From positions 1-54,046 of the forward strand of contig JANDJZ010000316.1 in assembly GCA_027943245.1 (NCBI GenBank): 54,046 bases of DNA, written 5' to 3'. Source of the stretch: Acanthamoeba sp. SK_2022b. Lineage: Eukaryota; Discosea; Longamoebia; Acanthamoebidae. Of this stretch, positions 41,616 through 52,214 are shown one piece after another (within the stretch, counting starts at the first letter, position 1; each line of letters starts with the position of its first letter). A program made the translations under genes and the position numbers. A model generated the notes under the pieces. The model made no database searches, was not told the DNA's origin, and saw nothing but the letters and a program-made list of their open reading frames with translations.

Positions 41616-42721
41616 TTATTGTGCTGTGCGTTCTTGGATGTGGACACAGTGGTGGTAGTACGAGACCAGGTACTCGTACTGCAGCATCGATAGAGCTTGC
41701 AGCAGCAGCTGCGGCACTTGCAAGTCAGCTGTGCGGTGGGTGCGGATGTGTGCCTTTACGAAGGCAAACACAAACTCACACGGGTTAAGTTCTGGTGAGT
41801 ATGTTGGGAGAAAGAGGTAGGTGATGCTGTGTTGAGCAAACAGCAGGCGAAGTTGTGTGCGTGTCGCAGCACCAAAGTGCACGCTTGCGTTGTCCACAAT
41901 AAAATAGTCCCCACGCTGGAGTCGCCCTGCCTCGACCGCAGCCTTGACAAAGTTCAGAAAATCGATCTCTGAATTGGACTCAGCTCGGATGTCGATGTAG
42001 AATGGGTTGTCGACGTTGCTGAGGTCAGTGAGCAGGGTCAATGAAAACGAATCTGAGAGGTCGGTGGCATCACAGAGAGATTGCGGCACGCCACGTGGCC
42101 CTACGATTTTGTTGCGGTGGAGGTGGCGAGAAACAAAATGTGACTCGTCGCAGAACTTGAGAGACACCAAAGGGAGGTGTGGAATGAGGGATACCCACTC
42201 AGAATAATACTGAATATTGGCGCGTGTGTACTTAAGCCGATGTTGAATCGTTGGCTTCTTCCAGCTCCATCGCCAGGCTGCAAAAATCCGCTGAATAAAA
42301 TTCGGCCGGAGTGGCACCCCAAGCTGATGAAATTCAGCTGTGAAGTCACTAATCGTGTGTGCTGGGTGCTCTTGCACAAGTTTCCACAGGACTTGCTGTA
42401 TCAGATTATCAACCTCTGCACCATATTTGAGCCCACTTCAGGGAGATTAGCCAAAATCTTCATTAGGAATGTGATTTGGGACATGTACCAGTATGAAAAA
42501 CCCCCATAGGGCTTATTGTGAAAGGAAGGGTCAATTACTTTTTGTCTCCAGTAGCGGGCCAGAGCTTCATCAACTTGGAAGGCATGTGCAGCCATGGCTG
42601 GCCCATGTTCCAAGGTGTACACCCCCAATGCCCGACGACATGACCGCCAGTAGTGTTGGCGGCGCAGGCATTCTTGGTGCTTGGCATGCTCTTTGATAGA
42701 GCGGAGAGGTTTGCGCGGCAT
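41616..42721 (-). pseudogene. IS630/Tc1-like DDE transposase with one frameshift
   Basis: Frame 1 starts at 42721 (MPRKPLRSIKEHAKH) and runs to about 42440; the match continues one frame over as VDNLIQQVLWKLVQEHP and then without a break to the stop at 41616. A single indel near 42440 would explain it; a sequencing error or a very short intron are alternatives. The catalytic core is complete: FCDESHF (first Asp), YFIVDNASVHF (second Asp), LPTYSPELNPCEFVFAFVK (Glu), with 38 residues between second Asp and Glu (DD38E). It transposes by cut-and-paste between the terminal repeats. The N-terminal part lacks an obvious textbook HTH but is basic and helical. Confidence 0.8.
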
Positions 42722-42848
42722 GAATGGAAGACAGCAAGATGAAGATGAAGATGAAGATTAAGATTAAGATAGTATTTGTCGACTTTTTCTTGGTAAAAAA
42801 AACTCCTGCTTGAGTTGATTTTATCTTGCTGCTCGTACTCCATCCTCC

Positions 42849-44247
42849 ATGACAGCTGGGACACTGGTTGATGTCACTACCATAACCACTTATGATGAGT
42901 TCTATGAGTTGACCAATGTGGTATGCAAATACCCAAAGTCATGGTTTGAGTTGGTTCTGAATAGCTCCAGTGACCAACAACTCCACACTCTACCCCAAAG
43001 AACTTTGAAGTGGACAAAAGTAGGAGGTGCAAAAACACCAAAGATGTGCCCTCTTTGCCATATCCCAATGTATGAAAGGGTAAAGGCAAAAGGGCAAGAG
43101 CATGAAACCAAGCTCCACTACTGTGTGTTTCAGCCTTGCTCCAGTTTTGAGCACTGCCTTAGCCACCGAGCAAGTTCTTGTATGTATCCCCTTTTAATCA
43201 ACAAAACGAAATAGCTGTTTTTTATTACTAAACTTTTTTGCAGGCGCGGCCCACAGCAACGAAGTCCTGGTGCGGAAGCAACAAAAACATCAAGCAGAAG
43301 CAGAACAGCTCAAGTCGGCAGCACAATTGTCAAGCTGGGTTGCCCAAGAAAAAGAACAAGCCCGGGCGGAGCACCGGCTGTCGGCTGGGCACATCAAAAG
43401 TTTGGCCGCCACAATTGGGCAAGATGCTGTCCGTGATGTGGCAAATGGAGCTTTGGACGACGTGCGAAGAGGAAGAAAACGGAAGCAGGCAGCCATCGTT
43501 GTTGATCTTGTTGAAGATGAAAATCAGGCATGTCCCCTCCCCCCTTCAAGATCGTTCCGATTTTCATCTCATCTTTATTGATTATAGGCAACATCAAGAT
43601 TCGTCGCACCATTGAAAGCAAAATTGGCGCAACAGATGGCCTCCAGTCTCCCCGTGTCACCAACAACCCCCATTTCTCTTCTTGAAACCCTTACAGCCAC
43701 ACCTACACCTCCCCCAGCCAAGCCTGTGCGACTGTTGAGCTTGGGTGAGATCGAAGACCGTTTGCAAGCTCTACGTGTGGAGAAACGGTACACACAACTG
43801 CCACGCCCATGATTTTATTTTCTTTATTTTATTTTTACCCTTTCACGCAGAGAGCTGCAAGCGCGGCGTGAGGAGCTCTTGCAGTCCTGCCACACAAAAG
43901 ATATGGCCAGCACAGTCATGTCGTGGAGTGGGGAGCTTGCCAGGCGTGGCCTTTTGCCACCCGATGCACTCGATTTACTTCACGCAATTTTGGCGCAGCC
44001 GCGGTTGTCTGCCAGCTCTTCACCCTCAACCTCATCACATCCCCCACAACCTTCACGTATGTTTCCTCATTTTTTTGTTTGTTTACATCACCACTGATGT
44101 GTCTACGTGCCAGGTTTCAACACTCTTTTCGATGAACGCGACCTGGTGTCTGCCACTGCCACACAACCTACGCCACAGCCCACACCTTCACAGCTTGGCG
44201 AGGACGATACACTAGCACCGATCTATGGGGTGAGTACTTCTCCTTGA
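42849..44247 (+). CDS. transposon passenger: Cys/His zinc-binding and coiled-coil protein
   Basis: Transcribed away from the transposase within the same terminal repeats. Exon 1 (42849 to the GTATGT donor near 43185) has TYDEFYELTNVV and a Cys/His cluster: MCPLCHIPM, then LHYCVFQPC and EHCLSHRASSC. Exon 2 (from about 43242) is a charged coiled coil (QQKHQAEAEQLKSAAQL...) with a nuclear-type basic patch GRKRKQ; it appears to end at a GC-AG intron. Exon 3 is Pro/Thr-rich then EIEDRLQALRVEKR, continuing ELQARREELLQSC. The last exon reads FNTLFDERDLVSAT... and meets TGA at 44247; a further exon toward the right repeat is possible. No known family. A DNA-binding accessory factor is an inference. 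Confidence 0.62.
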
Positions 44248-44532
44248 GCACAGCCACACCTCAAAGAGTCAGCCTGAGCCTCCTGCGCACCCTCTCTGCT
44301 CGCCCCGCAGCCCGACTCTCGTTTTATTTTCTTAATAAAACATTTTTGCCACATTATCCGCATTCCGAGATAGCCCACCTACCTCTCGGTTTTCATTGGT
44401 ATTGCAGATTCCGCACACTTGTTGGATTGGTCGAGCCATTTCGGGGGTTCGTTCAAGTTGCTGTTGTCGGATTGGTTCAGCAAATTGGTGCAAAGAAGGC
44501 AGAAACGTGACCGCAATTTCAACTTGTGTCAC

Positions 44533-44590
44533 TGCCGTGGTGTGTCTATGCGGTGCGAGCAAAAACCGAAAAACCGAGTCAATCCGACAA
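44533..44590 (-). repeat. right terminal inverted repeat
   Basis: Ends ...TCAATCCGACAA before TA (44591-44592). Confidence 0.93.
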
Positions 44591-44822
44591 TAACGCCCCA
44601 GAAGAGCATTAGAATTTTGACTTACTGCAAAAAACCATAAACAAAATCATGCTTCCAGCAAACGAGCCAACCACAAAGCAAGCTTGCTTTGAGTTACCAC
44701 GAATTTTCATGGTGCAGTTTGTTTCCTAGAACACGGGCGCAAGATTTGCTGATATGCGCTGAGAAATGAAGCAGAACGTGCACTCATGAGTCCCTCGGGC
44801 GTGCTCTGGAGAAACAACTATC

Positions 44823-46251
44823 ATGGAGAAAAAGCAAGAGGAAGGGCGAAGGGAGAGGATCCGCAAGGCGGCAGCCATCGAACCTGCAGTTCTGAGCTTC
44901 CCTCTGACCGAAGAGCAGCTGCGACGATACGAGGACGATGGCTACCTCGTGGTGAGCGGTGCCGTAGAACCCGAACTGTGCGACGAAGTAGTCGCTCAGG
45001 CCTGGCAGCGGCTCGACCTCCTCTTTGGCCTCCAGCCCAGTGCCTCTCTCTCTCTACCTTTCGTGCTCACACAATTCGGAGATACTGACTGGTTGGCTGC
45101 ACGCAGACGACGAGAAGCCCTGGTCAAAGCTGCCAATGCACAGCTGCGTGGATCTGTGGCACCTCCCTGGACTCTATGAACTGCGCCAGCACCCGAGCGT
45201 CTACTCGGTGTTCGCTCAGCTGTACGAGACGCACAAGTTGTGCGTGAGCATCGACCGCATCAGCGTCAAGCCCACCCATTACGTACGTGCTTTGCCATTC
45301 GCGTCGCGACCATGCGCGCACACATCTCACGCGCTCGTGCCAGGACAAGGACGGCAACGTGGGCACGAACGAAGGGCTGCCTGTGCACACGGACTGGAAC
45401 TTCTGGAAGCGCTCCGAAGCCCATCCCGAGTTGCAGGGAGGCATCTGTCTCGCTGATTGCCCCGTGGGCGGTGGCGGCTTCTTCTGCATCCCAGGTACTA
45501 CTACGCGCGCGCTCTAGTGTTTGTGTTGTGGTTTTGCAATGCGCGGCCATTGACTGGTGATCTGCGAGTAGGCTTCCACAAGCCAGAGGTGATCGCCGAG
45601 CACAAACGAAGGTTCGAGAGCGGCGAGTTTGGCGACAGCCGCATTCCGACTTCTGTCTTTGTGAGCTTCCCCGACAAGGAATACGCTCGGGAGCACCTCA
45701 TCGAGGTGCGGCTTCCATGCCCAGCCCTCGTACAAAGCCAGACGCTCACTGCACTGTGGTTGTGGTGACGTGACAGGTCCCGCTGAAGAAGGGCGACCTC
45801 GTGGTTTGGAACAGCTGCCTGCCGCACAACGGAGGGCGTAACACCATTCCCGGCCTCTGGCGCCTGCAGGCTTTCGTGCGCTTCATGGCCATGGACGGGC
45901 CCTTCGTCACGCCAGAGATCGTCAAGGAGCACCGGCACTACCGCCAGGTGGCCCTCGCGGCCATGCAATCGGGCGAGAAGCCCACCCACTACTCGACAGG
46001 TATGACCCCCCCCCTCGGGGCCACTCGCGCCGCGTTGCGCCGCGTAGCGAGTGGCTGACGTTGCGTTTCCCTTTAAAGGCAATGCGGTGAGAGGACAGGC
46101 CAAGACCAAGGACAGGGAGAGGGGGCTGCACTCGCCGCCAATCCTCACCCCACTGGGCCGTCGCATATGGGGGGTGGACAAATGGCCCAGTAAGCCCACG
46201 CCCGGCGGCCATCATGCAGAGACCAACGACAAGGCCGGCGATCAGGAGTAG
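44823..46251 (+). CDS. phytanoyl-CoA dioxygenase (PhyH) family protein
   Basis: Fe(II)/2-oxoglutarate oxygenase. The ATG at 44823 (MEKKQEEGRRERIRKAA) leads to LTEEQLRRYEDDGYLVV, the PhyH N-terminal motif. After short introns, CVDLWHLPGLYELRQHPSVY and ISVKPTHY come, then GLPVHTDWNFW (H-x-D iron ligands), GGFFCIPGFHK, and VPLKKGDLVVWNSCLPHNGGRNT, whose distal His and following Arg (LWRLQAF) complete the metal and cosubstrate site. The tail after THYSTG is basic and ends at the TAG at 46249-46251. Substrate cannot be told; many PhyH proteins act on lipids or secondary metabolites. Confidence 0.85.
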
Positions 46252-46454
46252 CAACTCCTCCGACCAACTCGTAACCCATGCGTGGGCTTGTTGCAGTGAT
46301 TCTACACTATCAAAACATGGTCAATCTGCTTCATGGCACTCTCGTTGTGATAACGTATGTTCCCAAGGCTTCACCAGATGTGTAAGCTCGTGTGTACAAT
46401 CGTAAAAAGGTTGGGATCGTCTATGAACGCCACGGCGGCCGATCACGCGCGCGT

Positions 46455-48042
46455 TCACAGCTTGTCCTTGTGGTCGCGGTTGACGGCCTTGAGCACGGCG
46501 TTGGTGCCAAACGCAAAGTGCTTGGAGATGTCCGCCGAGAAGCGGCTGGCGGGCGGCTGCCTCCCCAGAGCCTCGGCCATGCTCCGTATGTGATGCGGTC
46601 CTGGGGAGACAGAGACACATAGCAGGGCGCGAGGTGGGGTCAGGTTCACCTTCGCGATCTCTCGTTGGCTGCATCCGAGAGAGAGGGGGGTCGAGGTTAG
46701 GACTCACCGGCGCCGCAGCACACGCCAAAGTAGCGCACGCCCAGCTCCTTGCAGCGCTCGGTGAACTCGGCGATCTCGAACCGCGTGCAGAGCTTGCCAT
46801 CGAGCGCCACCGGGAACGGCCGCCCGTTCACTGTGTTCTTGGGCAGCTGTCTCCCGCAAACCAGGAATAGATCATGAGCTCCCCCACATCACGAAAACCA
46901 ACAAAATAAGATAAAATCATCTTGAGGAAACGCTATAAATAAACAAAATGACATAAATAGAGAATATAAAAAATAAATTCAAAAAACGCTGAGGCACACC
47001 TGGTCGTCCTTGAGGCAGAAGAAGGTGGGCTCCTGCTCCGTGGTGCGATAGGGTACGGGCAGCGCCGCCAGCGGGGTCTTGACGACCTTGGCCACGCTCT
47101 CGATGAGCGGCAGCATCGTCGCCGGTCCGCGGTAGCAGTTGAAGCCCACCACGTCCGCTCCCGCTTTCTGCCACACGTTCACATATTAGGGCATGAATTC
47201 GTCGTTCATCATCATCATCATCATGGTGATCAAGTTGCGGGCGGAGGTGCACCTCTAGGGCGAGCAGGGCGTCGACAGGGGAGAAGCCGTCCCGGGTCTT
47301 GCCGTCCTGGTGGATGACGATGGTGACCACCGACGGGAGGTCAAACTCCTCCTTGATCACCCGGTTGGCCAGCAAGGCCTCGCCCAGGAAGCCAAAGGTC
47401 TCGGCGATCACGAAGTCGACCCCGGCCCGCTTGGCCCACTTGACCTGCTCGTGGAACATCTCCCGCACGCTGTTGGTGACGTCTGCGCTCTGGTCGGGGC
47501 CCTCCCATAGATTGGCTTGGTGATGCAAGTAGAGGGGGGGGGGCGTGTAGGGTCAACAACAAACTACTCGATCGAGAAAGAGGCGGGAAATGGTGGTGTA
47601 GCGGTACAGTTGCAGATGTTGCCAGCGAACAGGGTGCCTGTCTCATCTGCCACCTCCTTGGCGATGCGCAGGGCGGCCAGGTTGAGCTGCTCGAGGGCGT
47701 CCTCCTTGCCCACCAGCTTCAGCTTCTCGCGGTGCCCGTAGTAGGTCAGCGCCTCGACGACATCTGTGTATTGCCACAACGCGCCACATCAAGTAGCGCG
47801 TCGAGTTGGTTCGAGATGCATACAGGTGCTACGTAGAGGTGGGTACCCGAGCCAGCGTGGACAAAGTCGAGGTGGAGCTGCCTGACGACCTGAGGGTTTT
47901 CGAGGACGCAGAGGGGCACGAAGGGGCCTGCCTGCAGGTAGCCTCGACGTTCCAGCTCAAACACGTAGCCCTCTGCGCACAGGATCGACTCTCCTCGCTG
48001 CAGCTTCTCAATGAACCTGTTCCTCGGCTGTATGCACTCCAT
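46455..48042 (-). CDS. betaine-homocysteine/homocysteine S-methyltransferase family protein
   Basis: Zinc-dependent (beta/alpha)8 methyltransferase. The start at 48042 ([19 protein letters not shown]) is chosen for the R-F-x-x-x-L beginning common to BHMT. Exons carry [44 protein letters not shown], then [40 protein letters not shown] with the first zinc Cys, and [15 protein letters not shown] with the Cys pair. The final exon ([17 protein letters not shown]...) corresponds to the BHMT C-terminus G-x2-P-x-H-I-R-x2-A. All three Zn ligands are present. It probably makes methionine from homocysteine; the methyl donor is not deducible. Confidence 0.88.
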
Positions 48043-48382
48043 CTGTCTCTCTCGTCTGGTGTTGTGTACGTTGTTGTGAGGACAGCGGCTGCCCCAGGTT
48101 GAGGGCTCTGGGAGCGGCGTCACCGGTCGTGATACGTTGGACTGTCAACGACATGTCTTGGCTTGCCCCACGCGGTGACTCCAACTACAGCGGGCCAGTG
48201 GTTGGATGGGGTATGACAGGGTGTCGCGTCTACATGTTCTTTCCTCTTTTCTTGCTTTCTTTTTTTTTATATTTTTTAATTCAATACTAAGCTTAAAGAA
48301 ATATCGTAAATACATTGGGCTTTTTATACTAATATTATTTTATGTTGCATAAAGGTCGGACAAGAACACCCAACACTGTGGG

Positions 48383-49652
48383 TCAGGAGGCGAGACAGCG
48401 GGCGTCCAGATACCGCACGACGTTGGCAAAGGAGGGTCGACTTTCGGGATCGTGCGCCCAGCACTGTTCCATGAGCTTGCGCCAGGCATCGGGCACGTCG
48501 CGGTCGATCTTTGGTCTATCGCCCTGCATCACCTTCCTCTTCACGTCGGCGTCCAACTCGCCCTCCCACGGCACCTGTCCCAAATGGAACATCTCCTGTT
48601 CGCACAACACACAACACGAGCGTTCGCTTCACGTCAGACCACGGAGAACACCATACGGGGGGGAGGGGGCCGCGCGTACCCACACGATGACCGCAAAACT
48701 GTACACGTCGCTGCTGTTGGTGTAGAAGCCCTTGAACTTTCCCTGGCAGCTCTTGGGTTTGTTCTTGAACACCTCGGGCGCGCGCCAGCGGCCCGTCCCC
48801 ACGCCCATCCCCTTCATCTCGCTCTGGTCCATCACGCTCAGGCCAAAGTCGGCGATCTTTGGCACCCAGTTGGCATCGACCTGCCATTTAAAATATATAA
48901 ATAGAAAATACAAATTAATAAATTAATTCGGAAAACAAAAACAAAAGGAAGAGGGCCCGCACCAGCACACTGCCAACGGAGCCACAGGAGAGAGGCGCGC
49001 ACAACACAACCATGAAGATAAAGTGGTTAGCCAATCGGAAGCGCTGGAGGGGGGGGTTGGTTCGCGTACTTCCTGCTCGACAGATCCCGGTGGCACACGT
49101 TGTTGCTGTGCAAGTGCTGCATCCTACACACACATTTCGAGAGGAGGGGGGGGGTGAGGGCCCTGTGCCTTCTTCGGTGAAAAAGGGAGGGGGGGAGTTA
49201 CCCTCGCGCGATGCCGGCGATGATGGACGCCCTCCGCTGCTTGAGCCCCTCGTAGGGATCGGGCGGCGTGGGCGGCGCCTCTTCCGCCTCAGCCTCCCCG
49301 CGCTTCCGCTTCGCTTGTGGCGTCGTCGCGGCGCCTGCGCAGAGGGAAAGGGGAGTCAGCTCACTGCGGGGACACCAGCGGCACAGCCCCCACCCTCTCC
49401 CCCCCAGCTGCGATTCCCACTTACCACGGCTGCTGCGGCGCGTGGAGCGGAGGGTGGCCTCGAGCGCTCGGCCCTTCTCGGTCTTTCGTCGGGCGGCTCG
49501 GCCCAGACCGCGCCCGCCCGCGTTTCGCGTCGCGTTATGTATACACTCGTGGAGATTGCCGTAGGCGCAGTACTCCATCGCGATCTGCTTCTGCTCGTTG
49601 ACGACGCAGTAGCCCACTACCCTGACGACGTTGGGATGGCCCTTCAGCTTCC

Positions 49653-49742
<90 letters not shown>

Positions 49743-51861
49743 GTTGTTGTTGTGTTGCGTGAGTCGATACAACACGAAAGCAAGGGCCGCTGAGACGACG
49801 GTACCCCAATATCCGGGCCTCGTTGTCGATGCGCGTCTCGAGTTCGCTGGGCTTGAAGACCTTGACGGCGACGTCGATGCCCTTGTACTGGGCTCTGTAC
49901 ACGCGCGCAAACGAACCGGACCCGATGACGTCCGACTTCTGCATCACGAATTGGCTGCTGTCGATCTCTGTTACGCCCCCCCCCCCGGTTAGCAGGGCTC
50001 TCCGCTCCCCCCCCCAAGGCCAAACTGGGTGTCGACAAAAAACACCGCACCTTCGACGTCAGGCAGTTGCGATCCGGGCTGGGACTGGCTGTGCCACACG
50101 AAGACGTCGGTCGGCTGGGCCGGCGCCAGGAGCAGGTCAAGGTCGTCGTCGTCGTCGTCGGTCAGCGCCACGGCGACGCCCCGTCCGCGGCCTCTCCGCC
50201 TCGGAGCCACGATGCTCTCTTCGCCCGGCTCCATCAGGTCCGTGGCCTTATCGCTCTTCTCCTTCTTCTTCTTCTTCTTCTTCTGCTTCTCCTTCGCGTT
50301 CGTCGCCCGGCCGTTGCCGTTGGCGGGCCCCAGGGCGAGCGGCGTGAGGTCGAAGTCGAGGTCGGGGTCGAACTCGTCGCTGTGTTCCGGTCGTTCCTGG
50401 CTGCCCCTGCGCGTTCGCGTGGGCAGCGGCTCGTCGTCCCACAGCGGGTCCTCGCTATCGTTCCGCATCAACGTTCGCGAAGTGGTGGTGGTTGCAGTGG
50501 TGGTAGTGGTGCTGGCGGTCGACCTGGTGCTCCCTGGCTTCTTGCTCTTCTTTGATGTTGATGTTGTTCTTGTGGTGGTGGTTGCTTTCTTGGTGGTCGT
50601 CTTCTTGATCGGTTCCTCCTCTTCTTGGCTCCTCCACTCGAATTCTTGATCGTCGCTGAGATGGATGCGCCTGAGACGACCGCCGCCGTTGGCGCGTTTC
50701 CGCTCGACCGGCCGCTCATCATCCTCGAAGTCGCTGTCGGTGATGGTGATGTCGATGACCTCGCTGGGCTTTGGTCGCCTCACCACCTCCGTCGGTGCCA
50801 AACCGACCGGGTCTTCTGCGTCTTCTTCGTCTTGCGCGCTGAACCTGCCAACAGACGCCGGAGGGAGCTCGCGCTTCTGTCGCTTCCGCTGGCGTTCCTC
50901 CCCCGGGATGGGAGCTGCACAACAAATATTTTAATAATATTTTATAATATAATAAAATAAAATAAATGTTTAGAAAAGATTTTGTAAAGGCGTGATGAGA
51001 AGGTTGCGATCGCACAGGGGGCTAACATCCATCCATCGTTGGGACATTACCTGAGACCAGCGTGTGCATCTGGATGACGCGGTCGGGGCTCAGCCACGAC
51101 CCCAGGTGCACGTCGTCGCGGGCCAGCACTGAGTAGGGCACGAACAAACGTATCGCGCTGAGACGCCAGTCCGAAATGCTGAGAAAAGGGAACGGGTGGA
51201 GAGAGAGAAAGGGCGTCAGTTGGGTCGCCGGGGAGGAGAGCGGCATGGCGAGAGGGGGCGAGAGGGCCAACCGAATGAAGAGGTAGTCGGTCGAGCCGGG
51301 CGTGCCCTGAGAGCTCCCCGCGCCAGAGGGCAGCTGGCTGTGGCTCCGGTCGACGTGGATTTTGGCGTTGGGCGGCAGCTGCCGCACGTCAAAGTCGAAC
51401 AGGCCCTGCACCTGCATCACCGCTTGCTTGCCGTAGGACAGCTGCATGACCAACCGCCGCTTCCCTGCCCGATTGCCCCCCCCCCCAAAGAGCACACGCA
51501 CACGTATTATAAGGTCAACGTTGAGGTGAGGTAAGTGTCCAAGCGTGTTGTTGAGCGTGGGGCAAGACGAACCCATCATGGAAATGGAGGCGCCAGGCGG
51601 GACGGTGGGGAGCGGGCGGAAGTTGCGGCCGGCCAGCAGGAACCACCAGCCCGGCTGGTTGGCGGTCTCCTGCGGCTCGTCGGCGCCCTGGCCCAGCCTG
51701 GGCTTGGTCCACGGGGGCGTAAGGGAGTCAGTGGCCACGCCCTCAACTCGGTAGATGGAATCATCGCTGTCGTCGTAGCTCGCGATCGACAACGAGATGA
51801 GCCAACGCTTGGCGTTTCTGCTTCGCTGGTCCGAACTGCGCCGCGCGGCAGGGCCGTCCAT
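48383..51861 (-). CDS. TKL/tyrosine-kinase-like protein kinase with N-terminal unknown and disordered regions
   Basis: One gene from 51861 (MDGPAARRSSDQRSRNAKRW) to the stop at 48383. N-terminal exons encode an unrecognised beta-rich part (SDDSIYRVEGVATD, WWFLLAGRNFRPLP, SDWRLSAIRLFVPYSVL). A Ser/Thr/Asp/Lys-rich linker with nuclear-type basic runs follows (50801-50050). The kinase begins SDVIGSGSFARVYRAQ, VAVKVF (Lys), EARILGKLKGHPNVVRVVGYC, MEYCAYGNLHECI, HRDLSSRNVLVD, KIADFGLS, GTGRWRAPEVF, SDVYSFAVIVWEM and CWAHDPESRPSF. Junctions VSAPIPG and LPDVEEIDSSQF show the parts belong together. The catalytic loop is restored only when a 7-nt exon is included. An (AAC)n tract lies in an intron, not in the protein. 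Confidence 0.85.
48963..48969 (-). other. 7-nt microexon of the kinase gene
   Basis: The upstream exon ends ...AGC AGG AA at 49070 and the downstream exon starts GTCGATGCC at 48880, which do not join in frame. The 7 bases TGTGCTG, preceded by TTGGCAG and followed by GTGCGG, fill the gap as AA-T GTG CTG and give HRDLSSRNVLVDANW, the exact kinase catalytic-loop consensus including the invariant Asn. Confidence 0.85.
49652..49741 (+). repeat. (GTT)n microsatellite, about 29 units, intronic
   Basis: Lies within the kinase intron between exons ending EARIL and beginning (G)KLKGHPN; the minus-strand repeat ends AACAACAG, which itself forms the acceptor. Confidence 0.92.
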
Positions 51862-52214
51862 AGCCAGGAATGCGTTTGTCCAAGAAGTGATGCAGATCGG
51901 GGTGGCTACCAAACTCAATTTTCCCCAATCTCGTGACGCAGCGCGGCCGCAACAAAGTCAAATGCTCCCGTCGCTGCTGCTGGTAACCACCGCCCAACCG
52001 GCACACCAAATGCTCGTCGTTCCCCTTCAAATGTCGCTCGATTGAGTTTGGCGCCTTTTAGGAGTAAGGAATTGCGCTTTGTTCTTGTAAAAAATTCGAC
52101 TTTGGAATGCATGGCATGCGATAAAGAAAATGCGAATTTCCTTCTTGCACTTTCGCAGATCAGATCAGAACCGGAGGAAGATCTGTGGTTACTGCCATCT
52201 CAATCGAAACGACC
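51862..52214. promoter_or_regulatory. shared upstream region of kinase and WDR61 genes
   Basis: 353 bp between two divergent start codons; probable bidirectional promoter. It includes the 5' untranslated part of WDR61. No specific element recognised. Confidence 0.4.

Larger units (their letters stand above)
41394..44590. mobile_element. Tc1/mariner-type DNA transposon with a passenger gene
   Basis: A 3197-bp unit begins TTGTCGGATTGA and ends with its complement TCAATCCGACAA. It is flanked on both sides by TA, the target duplication of the Tc1/mariner superfamily. Terminal inverted repeats extend about 55 bp with only about three mismatches. It holds a minus-strand IS630/Tc1-like transposase and a divergent plus-strand gene starting 128 bp away. 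CpG content is normal, unlike the older elements at 24-29 kb, pointing to recent arrival. Acanthamoeba is known to carry Tc1/mariner-related 'submariner' elements; belonging to that group is a guess. Confidence 0.88.

Noticed and set aside
44396..44593. Extra last exon of the transposon passenger running into the right terminal repeat
   Set aside because: Coding through the terminal repeat is unlikely, and reading on from exon GEDDTLAPIYG meets TGA at 44247; kept only as a possibility.
49535..50140. Poly-Asn or poly-Gln protein from the (GTT)n tract
   Set aside because: Splicing out the tract joins EARILG to KLKGHPN exactly as kinase alignment requires, so the repeat is intronic.
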